DNA of 23,469 nucleotides from JAKACA01 sp050010115 (GTDB lineage Bacteria; Actinomycetota; Acidimicrobiia; Acidimicrobiales; Bog-793). Positions 14,018 to 21,021 of this stretch are shown here, piece after piece. A model generated the notes under the pieces. It did not search any database, was not told where the DNA came from, and was given only the letters and a program-made list of their open reading frames with translations. The stretch is taken from contig JBEKLQ010000064.1 in assembly GCA_050010115.1 (NCBI GenBank), positions 1 to 23,469 on the forward strand, written 5' to 3'. The stretch's first letter is position 1; every line of letters begins with the position of its first letter. The translations under genes were made by a program, and so were the position numbers.

Positions 14018-14683
14018 GTGATTCCACTGCCAGCGCCCGACACGAAGCGACGCGACGACACTGCAGCCGCCGACCACGAGGATGGCCGGCGGTTGCGTGC
14101 TGAGCGCAATCGGGCCGCCGTCGTCCAGGCCGTGCTCGCGATTATCAAGCAACAGGGAGGCGGCCACTTCCCGAGCGCCGGCGAGGTAGCAGTGCGCGCC
14201 CGCGTATCGGAACGGACAGTCTTCCGCCACTTCGCCGACCTCGACTCGCTCTTCCTGGCCGCGGCCGCTCTCCAGCGCCCGGTGCTCACGACGTATCTGG
14301 CTCCCCGCCCGGATGCTCCTGAGCTCGACAAGCGCATTGCCGGTCTCGTGAAGCTCCGGTCCAAGCTGTACGAGGAGATCGCGCCGGTCCGCCGCATTGC
14401 GGTGCGCCTGGCTACCCGGCACCAGACGCTCGCCAACCAGGTCGGTGAAGCGAACCGCGCCGCTCGGCTGCAGGCAGCCGCCGTGTTCGCGCCGGAGCTC
14501 GTCCGGGCTGGCCGTGCCAAGTCGACCCTGCTCGACGAGCTCGACCTCATCTTGAGCTGGGCGGCATGGGACAACCTGCGCGGCGCCCAGGCCTGCTCGA
14601 TCGAACGGGCTCGCAAGCTGGTCACGGAGTTGTTGACCGTGGCCTTGACTCCATACGCCGCCCCGAAGGGCCGGCGCCGTTAA
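14018..14683 (+). CDS. TetR/AcrR family transcriptional regulator
   Basis: The 221-residue product has a TetR-type DNA-binding domain: RNRAAVVQAVLAIIKQQGG as helix 1, then the helix-turn-helix FPSAGEVAVRARVSERTVFR (51-70), then HFADLDSLFLAAA, the usual FxxKxxL-like helix 4 position. The remaining 130 residues are helical and should form the ligand and dimer domain; no ligand can be inferred. The start is uncertain. GTG 14018 gives about 30 residues before helix 1; GTG 13985 is an alternative. TACCAT at 13976-13981 could be the -10 box, giving a leader of about 30 nt to 14018. The frame continues further upstream only through repeat DNA. The gene sits 99 bp before haloalkane dehalogenase on the same strand, making it the likely local regulator. 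Confidence 0.85.
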   Translation: MIPLPAPDTKRRDDTAAADHEDGRRLRAERNRAAVVQAVLAIIKQQGGGHFPSAGEVAVRARVSERTVFRHFADLDSLFLAAAALQRPVLTTYLAPRPDAPELDKRIAGLVKLRSKLYEEIAPVRRIAVRLATRHQTLANQVGEANRAARLQAAAVFAPELVRAGRAKSTLLDELDLILSWAAWDNLRGAQACSIERARKLVTELLTVALTPYAAPKGRRR

Positions 14684-14734
14684 GCGGCGGCCGACCGGCA
14701 CCCCGGCGGCGGGCGGCGCTGCGCCAGCTGGTAG

Positions 14735-14744
14735 CTATTGGCAG
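14735..14744. promoter_or_regulatory. Second copy of CTATTGGCAG, upstream of haloalkane dehalogenase
   Basis: The 10-mer CTATTGGCAG here is identical to the one inside the inverted repeat upstream of tetR, and GCCAGCTG also lies beside both. It is about 40 bp before the dehalogenase ATG. This is a half-site only; the left arm is not conserved. Confidence 0.35.
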
Positions 14745-14782
14745 TATCACTGTCGACTCTTGAGGGTGTCAAGATCGGCACC

Positions 14783-15688
14783 ATGGACTACGTGAGGACG
14801 CCCGAGGAGTGTTTCGACGGCTTGCCCGGGTACGCGTTCGAGCCTCACTATGCCGAAGTGCAGGGCTTGCGTGTCCACTACCTGGACGAGGGACCCGCCG
14901 ACGGGCAGGTGGTCCTGCTGCTGCACGGCGAGCCGTCTTGGTCATACCTGTACCGCAAGATGGTCCCCCCGCTCGTGGCGGCGGGGTTGAGGTGCGTGGT
15001 ACCGGACCTGGTGGGTTTCGGGAGGTCGGACAAGCCCGCGAGCCGCACCGACTACAGCTATGCCCGCCATGTCGAGTGGATGCGCTCGGTGCTGTTCGAC
15101 GCCCTCGGTCTCTCCGGCATCACGCTCCTCGGCCACGACTGGGGCGGGCTGATCGGCCTCAGGCTCGTGGCGGAGCACCCAAAGCGATTCGCTCGGGTCG
15201 TCGTGTCCAACACCGGCCTGCCGACCGGTGACGGCAGGATGTCCGAGGCGTTCGCGAATTGGCAGAGGTTCTCCCAGGAGGTGCCCGAGCTGCCGGTAGG
15301 GGCGATCGTCGCCGGCGGCTGCAGCGTGCGGCCGAGCGACGACGTGATCGCCGCTTATGAGGCGCCGTTTCCGGACGAGTCGTACAAGGAGGGCGCGCGC
15401 ATCTTCCCCACCCTCGTGCCGACACGGCCGGACGACCCTGCCTCGGGCGCCAACCGGCGGGCCTGGCAGGTACTCGAGCGCTTCGATCGACCCGTGCTCG
15501 TGGCGTTCTCCGACTCGGACCCGATCACCAAAGGCGGCGATCGGGTCTTCCTTGAGCGAGTGCCCGGCACGAAGGGGCAGCCGCATCGATTGATCGACGG
15601 GGCCGGCCACTTCCTCCAGGAGGACAAGGGCGAGGAGCTCGCTGGCATCGTCGCCGCCTTCGTGGCGGCCAATCCGCAGGAGGGATGA
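14783..15688 (+). CDS. Haloalkane dehalogenase (HLD-I type)
   Basis: This 301-residue alpha/beta hydrolase should hydrolyse carbon-halogen bonds in haloalkanes, releasing alcohol, halide and a proton. The opening RTPEECFDGLPGYAFEPHY is characteristic of HLD-I enzymes. HGEPSWSY at 48-55 supplies the oxyanion residue Glu50. GHDWGG at 117-122 has the nucleophile Asp119 and halide-binding Trp120. The acid is in FSDSDPIT (Asp244 or Asp246) and the base is His276 in GAGHFLQED. Asp as nucleophile separates it from esterases and epoxide hydrolases lacking the adjacent Trp. ATG 14783 is chosen because the family motif starts there; the frame extends 15 codons upstream through non-conserved sequence. 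Its stop overlaps the amidohydrolase start. The natural substrate is not deducible. Confidence 0.93.
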   Translation: MDYVRTPEECFDGLPGYAFEPHYAEVQGLRVHYLDEGPADGQVVLLLHGEPSWSYLYRKMVPPLVAAGLRCVVPDLVGFGRSDKPASRTDYSYARHVEWMRSVLFDALGLSGITLLGHDWGGLIGLRLVAEHPKRFARVVVSNTGLPTGDGRMSEAFANWQRFSQEVPELPVGAIVAGGCSVRPSDDVIAAYEAPFPDESYKEGARIFPTLVPTRPDDPASGANRRAWQVLERFDRPVLVAFSDSDPITKGGDRVFLERVPGTKGQPHRLIDGAGHFLQEDKGEELAGIVAAFVAANPQEG

Positions 15689-16911
15689 TGGGACTGGGCA
15701 GCAGGACCGTGTTCACCGGTGGGCGGGTCTTCGACGGAACGGGTGCGCCGCTCGCCGACGCCGACGTCGTCATCGCCGACGGCCGGATCGTCGAGATCGG
15801 GACCGGCCTGGACGGTGACGCACAGGTGGACTGTGGCGGAAAGTCCATTCTGCCGGGCTTGTTCGACTGCCACGTGCACCTGACGACGAACGGGATCGAC
15901 CTGGTCGAGGCACTCAACAAGCCATTCTCGTACCCGTACTACGAGGCCGTCGTGAACCTGCGGCGGACGCTCGACGCCGGCATCACGACGGTCCGGGACG
16001 CCGGGGGCGCCGACCTCGGCCTGAAAGAGGCGGTCGAGCACGGCCTCGTCGAGGGTCCGAGGATGAAGATCGCCATCACGATCCTCAGCCAAACCGGCGG
16101 TCACAGCGACCAGTGGATGGCCTGCGGCATCCACCTGAACGGCGAGCCCACGCCCGGATCGCCGTGGCCGATCGTCGACGGCGTCGAAGCCGTGCGTCAC
16201 AAGGTCCGCGAGCTGGTCCGTGCCGGTGCCGATCAGATCAAGGTCTGCACGTCCGGAGGCGTCCTGTCACCCCGCGACGATCCGCGACACGCCCACTTCC
16301 GCCTCGACGAGCTCGAGGAGTTCGTCGCTCAGGCGACCGCCTCGCACACCTACGTGATGGCGCATGCGCAGGCCACTGATGGCATCAAGAACGCCGTACG
16401 GGCAGGGATCCGGTCCATCGAGCACGGCGTGTTCCTCGATGACCAGGCCATCGCGATGATGCTCGACCGGGGCATGTGGCTCGTGCCGACGCTGTCGGCA
16501 CCGCTCGGCGTGCTCGAGGCCGTCGAGGCCGGTGCCCGGATGCCGGCGCAGATGATCCGCAAGGCCCATGAGGTGGTCGACATCCACCGGGACTCGATCT
16601 CCCGTGCAATCGCAGCGGGTGTCCGCATCGCCATGGGCACCGACTCCGGCGTGGGACCGCATGGGACCAACCTGCGGGAGCTGCAGCTCATGCACGAGGC
16701 CGGCATGAAACCCGAAGAGGCACTCGTGGCCACCACCTCGTCGGCCGCTGAGCTGCTCCGAATGGACTCCGAGCTCGGCACTCTCGAGACTGGCAAACGA
16801 GCCGATCTCGTGGTGGTCGCCGGCGACCCGCTGGACTTCACCGACCTGCGTGAGCGCATCGAGCAGGTGTGGAAGGACGGCAGGCTCGTGGCGGGCGGCG
16901 CCGCGAGGTAG
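15685..16911 (+). CDS. Amidohydrolase family protein (imidazolonepropionase / Xaa-Pro dipeptidase-like)
   Basis: The 408-residue product is a metal-dependent TIM-barrel hydrolase with the flanking small beta domain. Metal and catalytic residues are visible in order: His63 and His65 in CHVHL, Lys186 in QIKVCTSGG (probably carboxylated and bridging two metals), His227 in MAHAQATD, His247 in SIEHGVF and Asp320 in MGTDSG. KRADLVVVAGDPL near the C-terminus closes the small domain. Binuclear members related to this one hydrolyse N-acyl amino acids or proline dipeptides, but substrate assignment from sequence is unsafe. The ATG at 15685 overlaps the dehalogenase stop (ATGA); ATG 15688 is an equal alternative. 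A GGAGGG ribosome-site-like stretch lies right before it. Coupling to the dehalogenase suggests a shared pathway. Confidence 0.92.
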   Translation: MMGLGSRTVFTGGRVFDGTGAPLADADVVIADGRIVEIGTGLDGDAQVDCGGKSILPGLFDCHVHLTTNGIDLVEALNKPFSYPYYEAVVNLRRTLDAGITTVRDAGGADLGLKEAVEHGLVEGPRMKIAITILSQTGGHSDQWMACGIHLNGEPTPGSPWPIVDGVEAVRHKVRELVRAGADQIKVCTSGGVLSPRDDPRHAHFRLDELEEFVAQATASHTYVMAHAQATDGIKNAVRAGIRSIEHGVFLDDQAIAMMLDRGMWLVPTLSAPLGVLEAVEAGARMPAQMIRKAHEVVDIHRDSISRAIAAGVRIAMGTDSGVGPHGTNLRELQLMHEAGMKPEEALVATTSSAAELLRMDSELGTLETGKRADLVVVAGDPLDFTDLRERIEQVWKDGRLVAGGAAR

Positions 16912-16918
16912 AACGGCC

Positions 16919-17626
16919 GTGGATCGCCGCGCCTGGCTCGCGGAGGTGATGCGCCGGAAGCTCGAACGCTTCGACGTGCTGTATGCCCCCGTGTACGACG
17001 GGGGTTGGGGTCGTATCGGAAAGAGCCACGCCGCCTATGTGGACCGGGTGGTCCAGTCGGTGCAACCGGATGGTGTGATCCTCGACGCCGCCTGTGGCAC
17101 GGGCCGGTTCTTCTCGATGATTCTCGGCAGTGGCCGCGACGTTGTCGGCGCCGATTGGTCTGAAGGGATGCTGGAGCAGGCCAAGTTTCCCGACGTCGTG
17201 ACAGAGCGCCGGCAGCTGCAGAGCCTCGGGTTCGCGCATGGATTCGACGCCGTCATCTGCGTCGATGCTCTCGAGAACCTTCCGCCCGAGGACTGGCCCA
17301 TCGCGATGAATGCCCTCCGCCGTGCGGCGAAACCCTCCGCTCCCGTCTACATCACCGTCGAACTCGCCGACGACGACAACGACCTCCGGGCGGCCTACGA
17401 CGCCGCCCGCGCCAAGAGTTGGCCGATCGTGCCAGGCGAGTTGGCGGAGGACGACGGGTATCACCACTACCCAGAGCGCAGTGCCGTACGAGGCTGGCTG
17501 GCTGAGACAGGGCTCGCGGTCATCGAGCAGACCGACGGTGACGGCTACTGGCACCTGCTCTGCCGGGCCAACCCTCTCGAGACCGCTCGACCGGCGCGGC
17601 GTACCCGTAGCGGTCACGTCCCGTGA
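16919..17626 (+). CDS. Class I SAM-dependent methyltransferase
   Basis: The 235-residue product has a Rossmann-like methyltransferase fold. Motif I is ILDAACGTGRF (54-64), the acidic residue after beta-2 is Asp79 in VVGADWS, and FDAVICVDALENLPPEDW (109-126) covers motif post-II/IV. These bind S-adenosylmethionine; the acceptor is unknown and could be a small molecule. GTG 16919 is 7 nt after the amidohydrolase stop, so it is very probably in the same transcript; the frame is open further upstream only within the previous gene. The last 15 residues are Arg/Pro-rich. A GTCACG-TCC-CGTGAC inverted repeat overlaps its stop codon. Confidence 0.86.
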   Translation: MDRRAWLAEVMRRKLERFDVLYAPVYDGGWGRIGKSHAAYVDRVVQSVQPDGVILDAACGTGRFFSMILGSGRDVVGADWSEGMLEQAKFPDVVTERRQLQSLGFAHGFDAVICVDALENLPPEDWPIAMNALRRAAKPSAPVYITVELADDDNDLRAAYDAARAKSWPIVPGELAEDDGYHHYPERSAVRGWLAETGLAVIEQTDGDGYWHLLCRANPLETARPARRTRSGHVP

Positions 17627-17627
17627 C
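17613..17627. terminator. Inverted repeat over the methyltransferase stop codon
   Basis: GTCACG-TCC-CGTGAC is a perfect 6-bp stem with a 3-nt loop. It ends 9 nt before the next start. It could be a weak terminator, a translation-control hairpin or an operator; no T-tract is present. It contains one of the recurrent GTGACAC motifs. Confidence 0.3.
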
Positions 17628-17636
17628 ACGCTGTAG

Positions 17637-18140
17637 GTGGTGCAGCGGGTTGCGGTCGTCGGGTCGGGTGGGGCGGGCAAGTCCACCTTCGCCAGGGATC
17701 TCGGACGGCGCACGGGGATTCGCGTGATCCACCTCGACTGCTACTACTGGAAGCCCGGATGGGTCGAAACCCCAGCCGATGAGTGGTGCGCCGTTCAAGC
17801 CGAGCTCACGGCGGCCGAGAGCTGGATCATCGACGGCAACTACGGCGGAACCTTTGACGTGCGATTCAGCCGAGCCGACACGGTCATCGTGCTGGCGCTC
17901 TCGAGACAGCACTGCCTCTCCCGCGTCCTGTGGCGGGCATTGCGCTACCGGGGTCGCGCGGTCCAGGCTGACGCCTGCCCCGAGCGTTTCGACCTCACTT
18001 TCTTTCGCTGGGTATGGCGCTACCCAGTGGACAGCCGGCCGCGGCTGGACGCTGCTCTTGAGCGACACACCGACACGGTGCGGCTGATCGAGCTGACTTC
18101 GCCCAAGCAGGTCAGGGCGTTTCTCCGGGCGCACCGGTGA
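17637..18140 (+). CDS. P-loop NTPase, adenylate-kinase-like (topology modulation protein family)
   Basis: The 167-residue product begins with a Walker A loop, GSGGAGKST (9-17), followed by HLDCYYWKPGW (32-42) and WIIDGNYGGTFDVRF (63-77). This order of Asp, Trp-rich and DGNY motifs is typical of small bacterial proteins annotated as adenylate kinase or DNA topology modulation protein (FlaR-like). They probably phosphorylate a small metabolite; the true substrate is not established. An Arg-rich lid-like stretch (LWRALRYRGRAVQ) is consistent with phosphate transfer. Two consecutive GTG codons (17637, 17640) can serve as start; no clear ribosome site is seen. It lies 10 bp after the methyltransferase gene and likely shares its transcript. 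Confidence 0.85.
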   Translation: MVQRVAVVGSGGAGKSTFARDLGRRTGIRVIHLDCYYWKPGWVETPADEWCAVQAELTAAESWIIDGNYGGTFDVRFSRADTVIVLALSRQHCLSRVLWRALRYRGRAVQADACPERFDLTFFRWVWRYPVDSRPRLDAALERHTDTVRLIELTSPKQVRAFLRAHR

Positions 18141-18143
18141 ATT

Positions 18144-18155
18144 GTCACAAGTGAC
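18144..18155. terminator. Palindrome after the P-loop kinase-like gene
   Basis: GTCAC-AA-GTGAC starts 3 nt after the stop codon. The 2-nt loop is too short for a good RNA hairpin, so a protein-binding palindrome is as likely as a terminator. Confidence 0.25.
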
Positions 18156-18184
18156 GACACCTTGCGGGCGGTGTTGAGGTCGTA

Positions 18185-18217
18185 GGCGCAGAAGGCGCAG
18201 AAGGCGCAGAAGGCGCC
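18185..18217. repeat. Short 9-bp tandem repeat
   Basis: Three perfect copies of GGCGCAGAA are followed by GGCGCC. The array lies between the kinase-like gene and the small membrane protein gene and has no visible coding role. Confidence 0.8.
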
Positions 18218-18239
18218 GATTCCGTGGTGGAATTGGCAG

Positions 18240-18818
18240 GTGCAGCAGGACCGGACTTACGGGATGGGCGGTAACCAACGCTCCTTGAGGACCCTTCGAT
18301 GGGTGATGGTCGCCGGCACGTTGGCGATAGCAGCCGTCCTTCTCCTCCGAGGGAACTACATCCTCGGGCTGCTGATCGGAGGGCTCGCCATCGTTCGGGT
18401 CGTGTACATGGTGACCTTTGCCCGAAGACGGCGGGCGTTTCGCTCTTCGTACGGCGCCGGTGTCGGCGCCGGCGCCGGCGCGCACGGCGCCGGCCCGGTG
18501 CGGGAGCTCTTGCGTGGCTTGGCCCGCGCCGAGTTCCCGGTGGCGGCCGGGATCATCGGCATGGACCCCGCCCAAGTACGTACCGCCTTTGAGCAGGGCC
18601 GTTCGCTCGCCGAGCTGGCGACTGGCGCGGGCGTGCCGGTGGAACGAGTCGTCAACGGCGTCGCCAGCGACGCGGCGGCCAGGATCGACCAGGGTGTTGC
18701 CGACGGGAGGGTGCCGGAAGAGCGGGCACTTCAGGCCAAGGCACAGCTCCCCGTGTGGGCAAATCGGCTCGTCAACTTCCACAAGGGCGATTTCCAGCGC
18801 ACCAGGGGCTGGACCTGA
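18240..18818 (+). CDS. Small membrane protein with a C-terminal helical domain, unknown function
   Basis: The product is 192 residues from GTG 18240, or 184 from ATG 18264. Two hydrophobic segments at about 20-37 and 40-60 should span the membrane, with a basic ARRRRAFR stretch after the second. A Gly/Ala linker follows (AGVGAGAGAHGAG). The C-terminal part, GRSLAELATGAGVPVERVVN through AAARIDQGVADGRVPEERA, matches the pattern of a helical module seen in many Gram-positive secreted or membrane proteins (DUF2680-like: a GxSLAxLA stretch, then an A-x-L-D-x-A-V-x-x-G-x-I stretch). Its function is unknown. No strong ribosome site separates the two starts. AATTGGCAGG just upstream partly resembles the tetR-region 10-mer. 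Confidence 0.68.
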   Translation: MQQDRTYGMGGNQRSLRTLRWVMVAGTLAIAAVLLLRGNYILGLLIGGLAIVRVVYMVTFARRRRAFRSSYGAGVGAGAGAHGAGPVRELLRGLARAEFPVAAGIIGMDPAQVRTAFEQGRSLAELATGAGVPVERVVNGVASDAAARIDQGVADGRVPEERALQAKAQLPVWANRLVNFHKGDFQRTRGWT

Positions 18819-18858
18819 CCAGCTTTCGCGTCTCGACCCGTCAACGGGGTCCTCGGCG

Positions 18859-19059
18859 GTGCGGTCCGGGTTGCAAGAGACCCAAGACGACGGAGTCGTC
18901 GTCGCGATCCGCAACACCGGCCCGGCCGCTTGCCTCTTGACGGGCACGCTCAGAGTCGTGGCCAGCGCGCCGGGGCGAGCGACCGTGGTCGCCACCTCGG
19001 AGCCGATGCCGTCCTACGGCGAGATAACCGACACCGCCCTGAAAATAATGTGTCGGTGA
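18859..19059 (+). pseudogene. Possible remnant of a DUF4232-like gene
   Basis: In this frame the text VVVAIRNTGPAACLLTGTLR, then VVASAPGRATVVATSEPMPS, resembles the NTG..C.L.G core of DUF4232 proteins, secreted actinobacterial proteins of unknown role. GTG 18859 would give only 66 residues with no signal peptide. The similarity appears to continue upstream (PDQLSRLDPSTG) into the end of the preceding gene, so the N-terminus looks lost. It may be a decayed fragment or a chance reading frame. The rest of the 352-bp gap (18819-19170) shows TAATGT at 19046-19051 as a possible -10 box and a GGTAGC direct repeat, nothing else. Confidence 0.33.
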
Positions 19060-19170
19060 GCGTCGACGCCTGGAGCACCAAGCGATCCCGACAGCATCCG
19101 GCGCAGATGCGGCACGACATCGCCGGTAGCTTCGCTGGTAGCAGCCAAGCAGACGAGAGATGGGAACCCG

Positions 19171-19896
19171 ATGACCGCGCTGGACACCGCCGAGCGGACC
19201 GCCAAGGCGATCGGCGATCTTCCGGCGAATTTCATGCTCGACTCGGCGACGTACGACACGGGGAACTCGTTGGGTTTCGATGGTGTCGACTTCTACGTGG
19301 TCGGGCGGGGTGCGGCCCTCGGACAGGTCAGCGGCGGCGTCGTGGCAGCGGCGTTCGTGTTCTTCAACCCCGCGATGATCCAGGAGCGCTGGGAGCGAGG
19401 CATCCGGGTCATGGATGCCGCAGGCGCCGCCCGGGCATTCGCCGGCTGCCTGCACTCATGGTCGCAGAAACACCTCCCTGCAGGGGTCGACTACGCCCGG
19501 CTCGCCGAGCTCACGGGCAAGGTGATCGCCGCCGCCAGCCCTGCAGGAGCGCCGTTGTTCGCCGGATGGCTGGCACTGCCCGAGCCGGAAGAGCCGAGTG
19601 CCCTGGCCATGCATCGGATCAACGCGCTCCGTGAGCTGCGGGGCGCTCTGCACGGCGGCGCGGTCCTGGCGGCGGGGCTCGACCCTCGGGTCGCGCTCCT
19701 CATCAAGACCCCGTTCATGGCGGCGATCTTCGGCTGGGAAGAGCCGCACCCCGAGGTAGGTCTCGGCAAGAACGCATGGGACGCGGCCGAGGCAGCGACG
19801 AACCGGGCGATGGCCAGGGTGTTCGGAGCGCTCGACGCGGCCGAGCAGGCTGATCTCATCGAGTTGCTCGACGCCGTGCACCAGGGTGTCCACTAA
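19171..19896 (+). CDS. SCO6745 family protein
   Basis: The 241-residue product matches the actinobacterial SCO6745 family. The visible pattern is an N-terminal DTGNSLGFDGVDFYVVGRGA with ALGQVSGGVVAAAFVFFNPA, a Trp-rich middle (MIQERWERG; HSWSQKHL) and a C-terminal GWEEPHP followed by helices ending ALDAAEQADLIELLDAV. Some members are annotated as MarR-like regulators because of their helical C-terminus, but no convincing DNA-binding motif is visible to me and the function is not established. ATG 19171 follows a GAGAGATGGGAA purine stretch that could bind the ribosome. It ends 23 bp before an aldo/keto reductase gene and is probably cotranscribed with it. Confidence 0.78.
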   Translation: MTALDTAERTAKAIGDLPANFMLDSATYDTGNSLGFDGVDFYVVGRGAALGQVSGGVVAAAFVFFNPAMIQERWERGIRVMDAAGAARAFAGCLHSWSQKHLPAGVDYARLAELTGKVIAAASPAGAPLFAGWLALPEPEEPSALAMHRINALRELRGALHGGAVLAAGLDPRVALLIKTPFMAAIFGWEEPHPEVGLGKNAWDAAEAATNRAMARVFGALDAAEQADLIELLDAVHQGVH

Positions 19897-19919
19897 CGCT
19901 GAGAGACAGGAGAAACGGG

Positions 19920-20885
19920 ATGAAGATGGAGTACCGGCGCCTTGGCGCCTCTGGTCTGAAGCTGAGCGTGCTCTCGTTCGGTTCGTGGGTGACGTTCGGG
20001 CCTCAGCTCAACGACGACATGGCGATGGAGTCCATGACGGCGGCACGCGACGCTGGCGTCAACTACTTCGACAACGCAGAGTCGTACGAGGGCGGTAAGT
20101 CCGAGCGCATCATGGGCCGGGTGCTCGCCAAGCTCGGCTGGCCCCGGAAGTCCTACGTGGTGTCGACGAAGCTGTTCTGGGGGTTGTCGGATGACGTCAA
20201 CATGCAGAACACGCTGAACCGCAAGTACCTGATGCAGGCGATCGATGGCTCGCTGGATCGTTTCGGGTTGGACTTCGTCGACTTGCTGTTCTGCCACCGC
20301 TCGGATCCGGGTACACCGGTTGAAGAGACCGTCTGGGCGATGCACGACATCGTCACCTCCGGCAAGGCGATGTACTGGGGAACGTCCGAGTGGCCGGCCT
20401 CAGCCCTGCTCGAGGCGTACGAGATCTGCGACCGCCACCACTTGCGCCGTCCGACGATGGAGCAGCCGGAGTACAACCTGTTCAGTCGCGAGCGCGTAGA
20501 GGAGGAGTACCGGCCGATCATCGAGCGCCACGGGCTGGGCCTCACGACCTGGAGCCCACTCGCTTCGGGCCAGCTCACAGGCAAGTACCTCGACGGCATC
20601 CCCGAGGGCAGCCGTGCGGCGGTGCCGGGTTACGAGTGGCTCCGACCGTTGCTCACCGACCAGGCCCGCAACGAGAAGGTGCGGCGCTTGAAGGATGTCG
20701 CCGACGACCTTGACTGCACCCTTGCTCAGCTGGCTCTTGCGTGGTGCGCGCGCAACCGGCACGTCTCGACCGTGATCACCGGTGCGTCACGGGCGTCCCA
20801 GGTGACCGAGAACATGTCGGCGCTCGAGGTGATCGAGCGTTTGGACGAAGAGGTGCTCGCCCGGATCGATGCGGTGACCAAGTAG
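19920..20885 (+). CDS. Aldo/keto reductase (voltage-gated K+ channel beta-subunit-like)
   Basis: The 321-residue product is a TIM-barrel NADPH-dependent oxidoreductase. The catalytic set is Asp51 and Tyr56 in NYFDNAESYEGGKSE, Lys84 in VVSTKLFWG and His126 in LLFCHRSDP. The cofactor region includes LGLTTWSPLASGQLTGKY and VITGASRASQVTENMSALE near the C-terminus. The FCHRSDP and GGKSE signatures match the Kv-beta/YghZ-like branch, which reduces aldehydes such as methylglyoxal in bacteria; the substrate here is inferred only to be a carbonyl. A good ribosome site, AGGAGA, is 7 nt before ATG 19920; ATG 19926 is a weaker alternative. Likely cotranscribed with the SCO6745 family gene. Confidence 0.93.
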   Translation: MKMEYRRLGASGLKLSVLSFGSWVTFGPQLNDDMAMESMTAARDAGVNYFDNAESYEGGKSERIMGRVLAKLGWPRKSYVVSTKLFWGLSDDVNMQNTLNRKYLMQAIDGSLDRFGLDFVDLLFCHRSDPGTPVEETVWAMHDIVTSGKAMYWGTSEWPASALLEAYEICDRHHLRRPTMEQPEYNLFSRERVEEEYRPIIERHGLGLTTWSPLASGQLTGKYLDGIPEGSRAAVPGYEWLRPLLTDQARNEKVRRLKDVADDLDCTLAQLALAWCARNRHVSTVITGASRASQVTENMSALEVIERLDEEVLARIDAVTK

Positions 20886-20904
20886 GGGCCGGGCCGGGCC
20901 GGCT

Positions 20905-20995
20905 GGGCTGGGCTCACTGGGCTGGGCTCACTGGGCTGGGCTCGCTGGGCTGGGCTCGCTGGGCTGGGCTCGCTGGGCTGGGCTCGCTGGGCTGG
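20905..20995. repeat. Six tandem 14-bp repeats between the aldo/keto reductase and ABC-F genes
   Basis: Six copies of GGGCTGGGCTCRCT, where R is A in the first two copies and G in the last four, are followed by a partial GGGCTGG. The array starts 20 bp after the reductase stop and ends 26 bp before the ABC-F start. The 14-bp unit would shift frame each copy, so it is not coding. It is strand-biased G-rich and could form G-quadruplex-like structure on the plus strand. Confidence 0.93.
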
Positions 20996-21009
20996 CCCGG
21001 TGGCTCGGC

Positions 21010-21015
21010 AATACT
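21010..21015 (+). promoter_or_regulatory. -10 element of the ABC-F gene (leaderless)
   Basis: AATACT ends 6 nt before the GTG at 21022. It follows the 14-bp array directly, so the array occupies the -35 and upstream promoter region. Confidence 0.4.
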
Positions 21016-21021
21016 GGCGCT

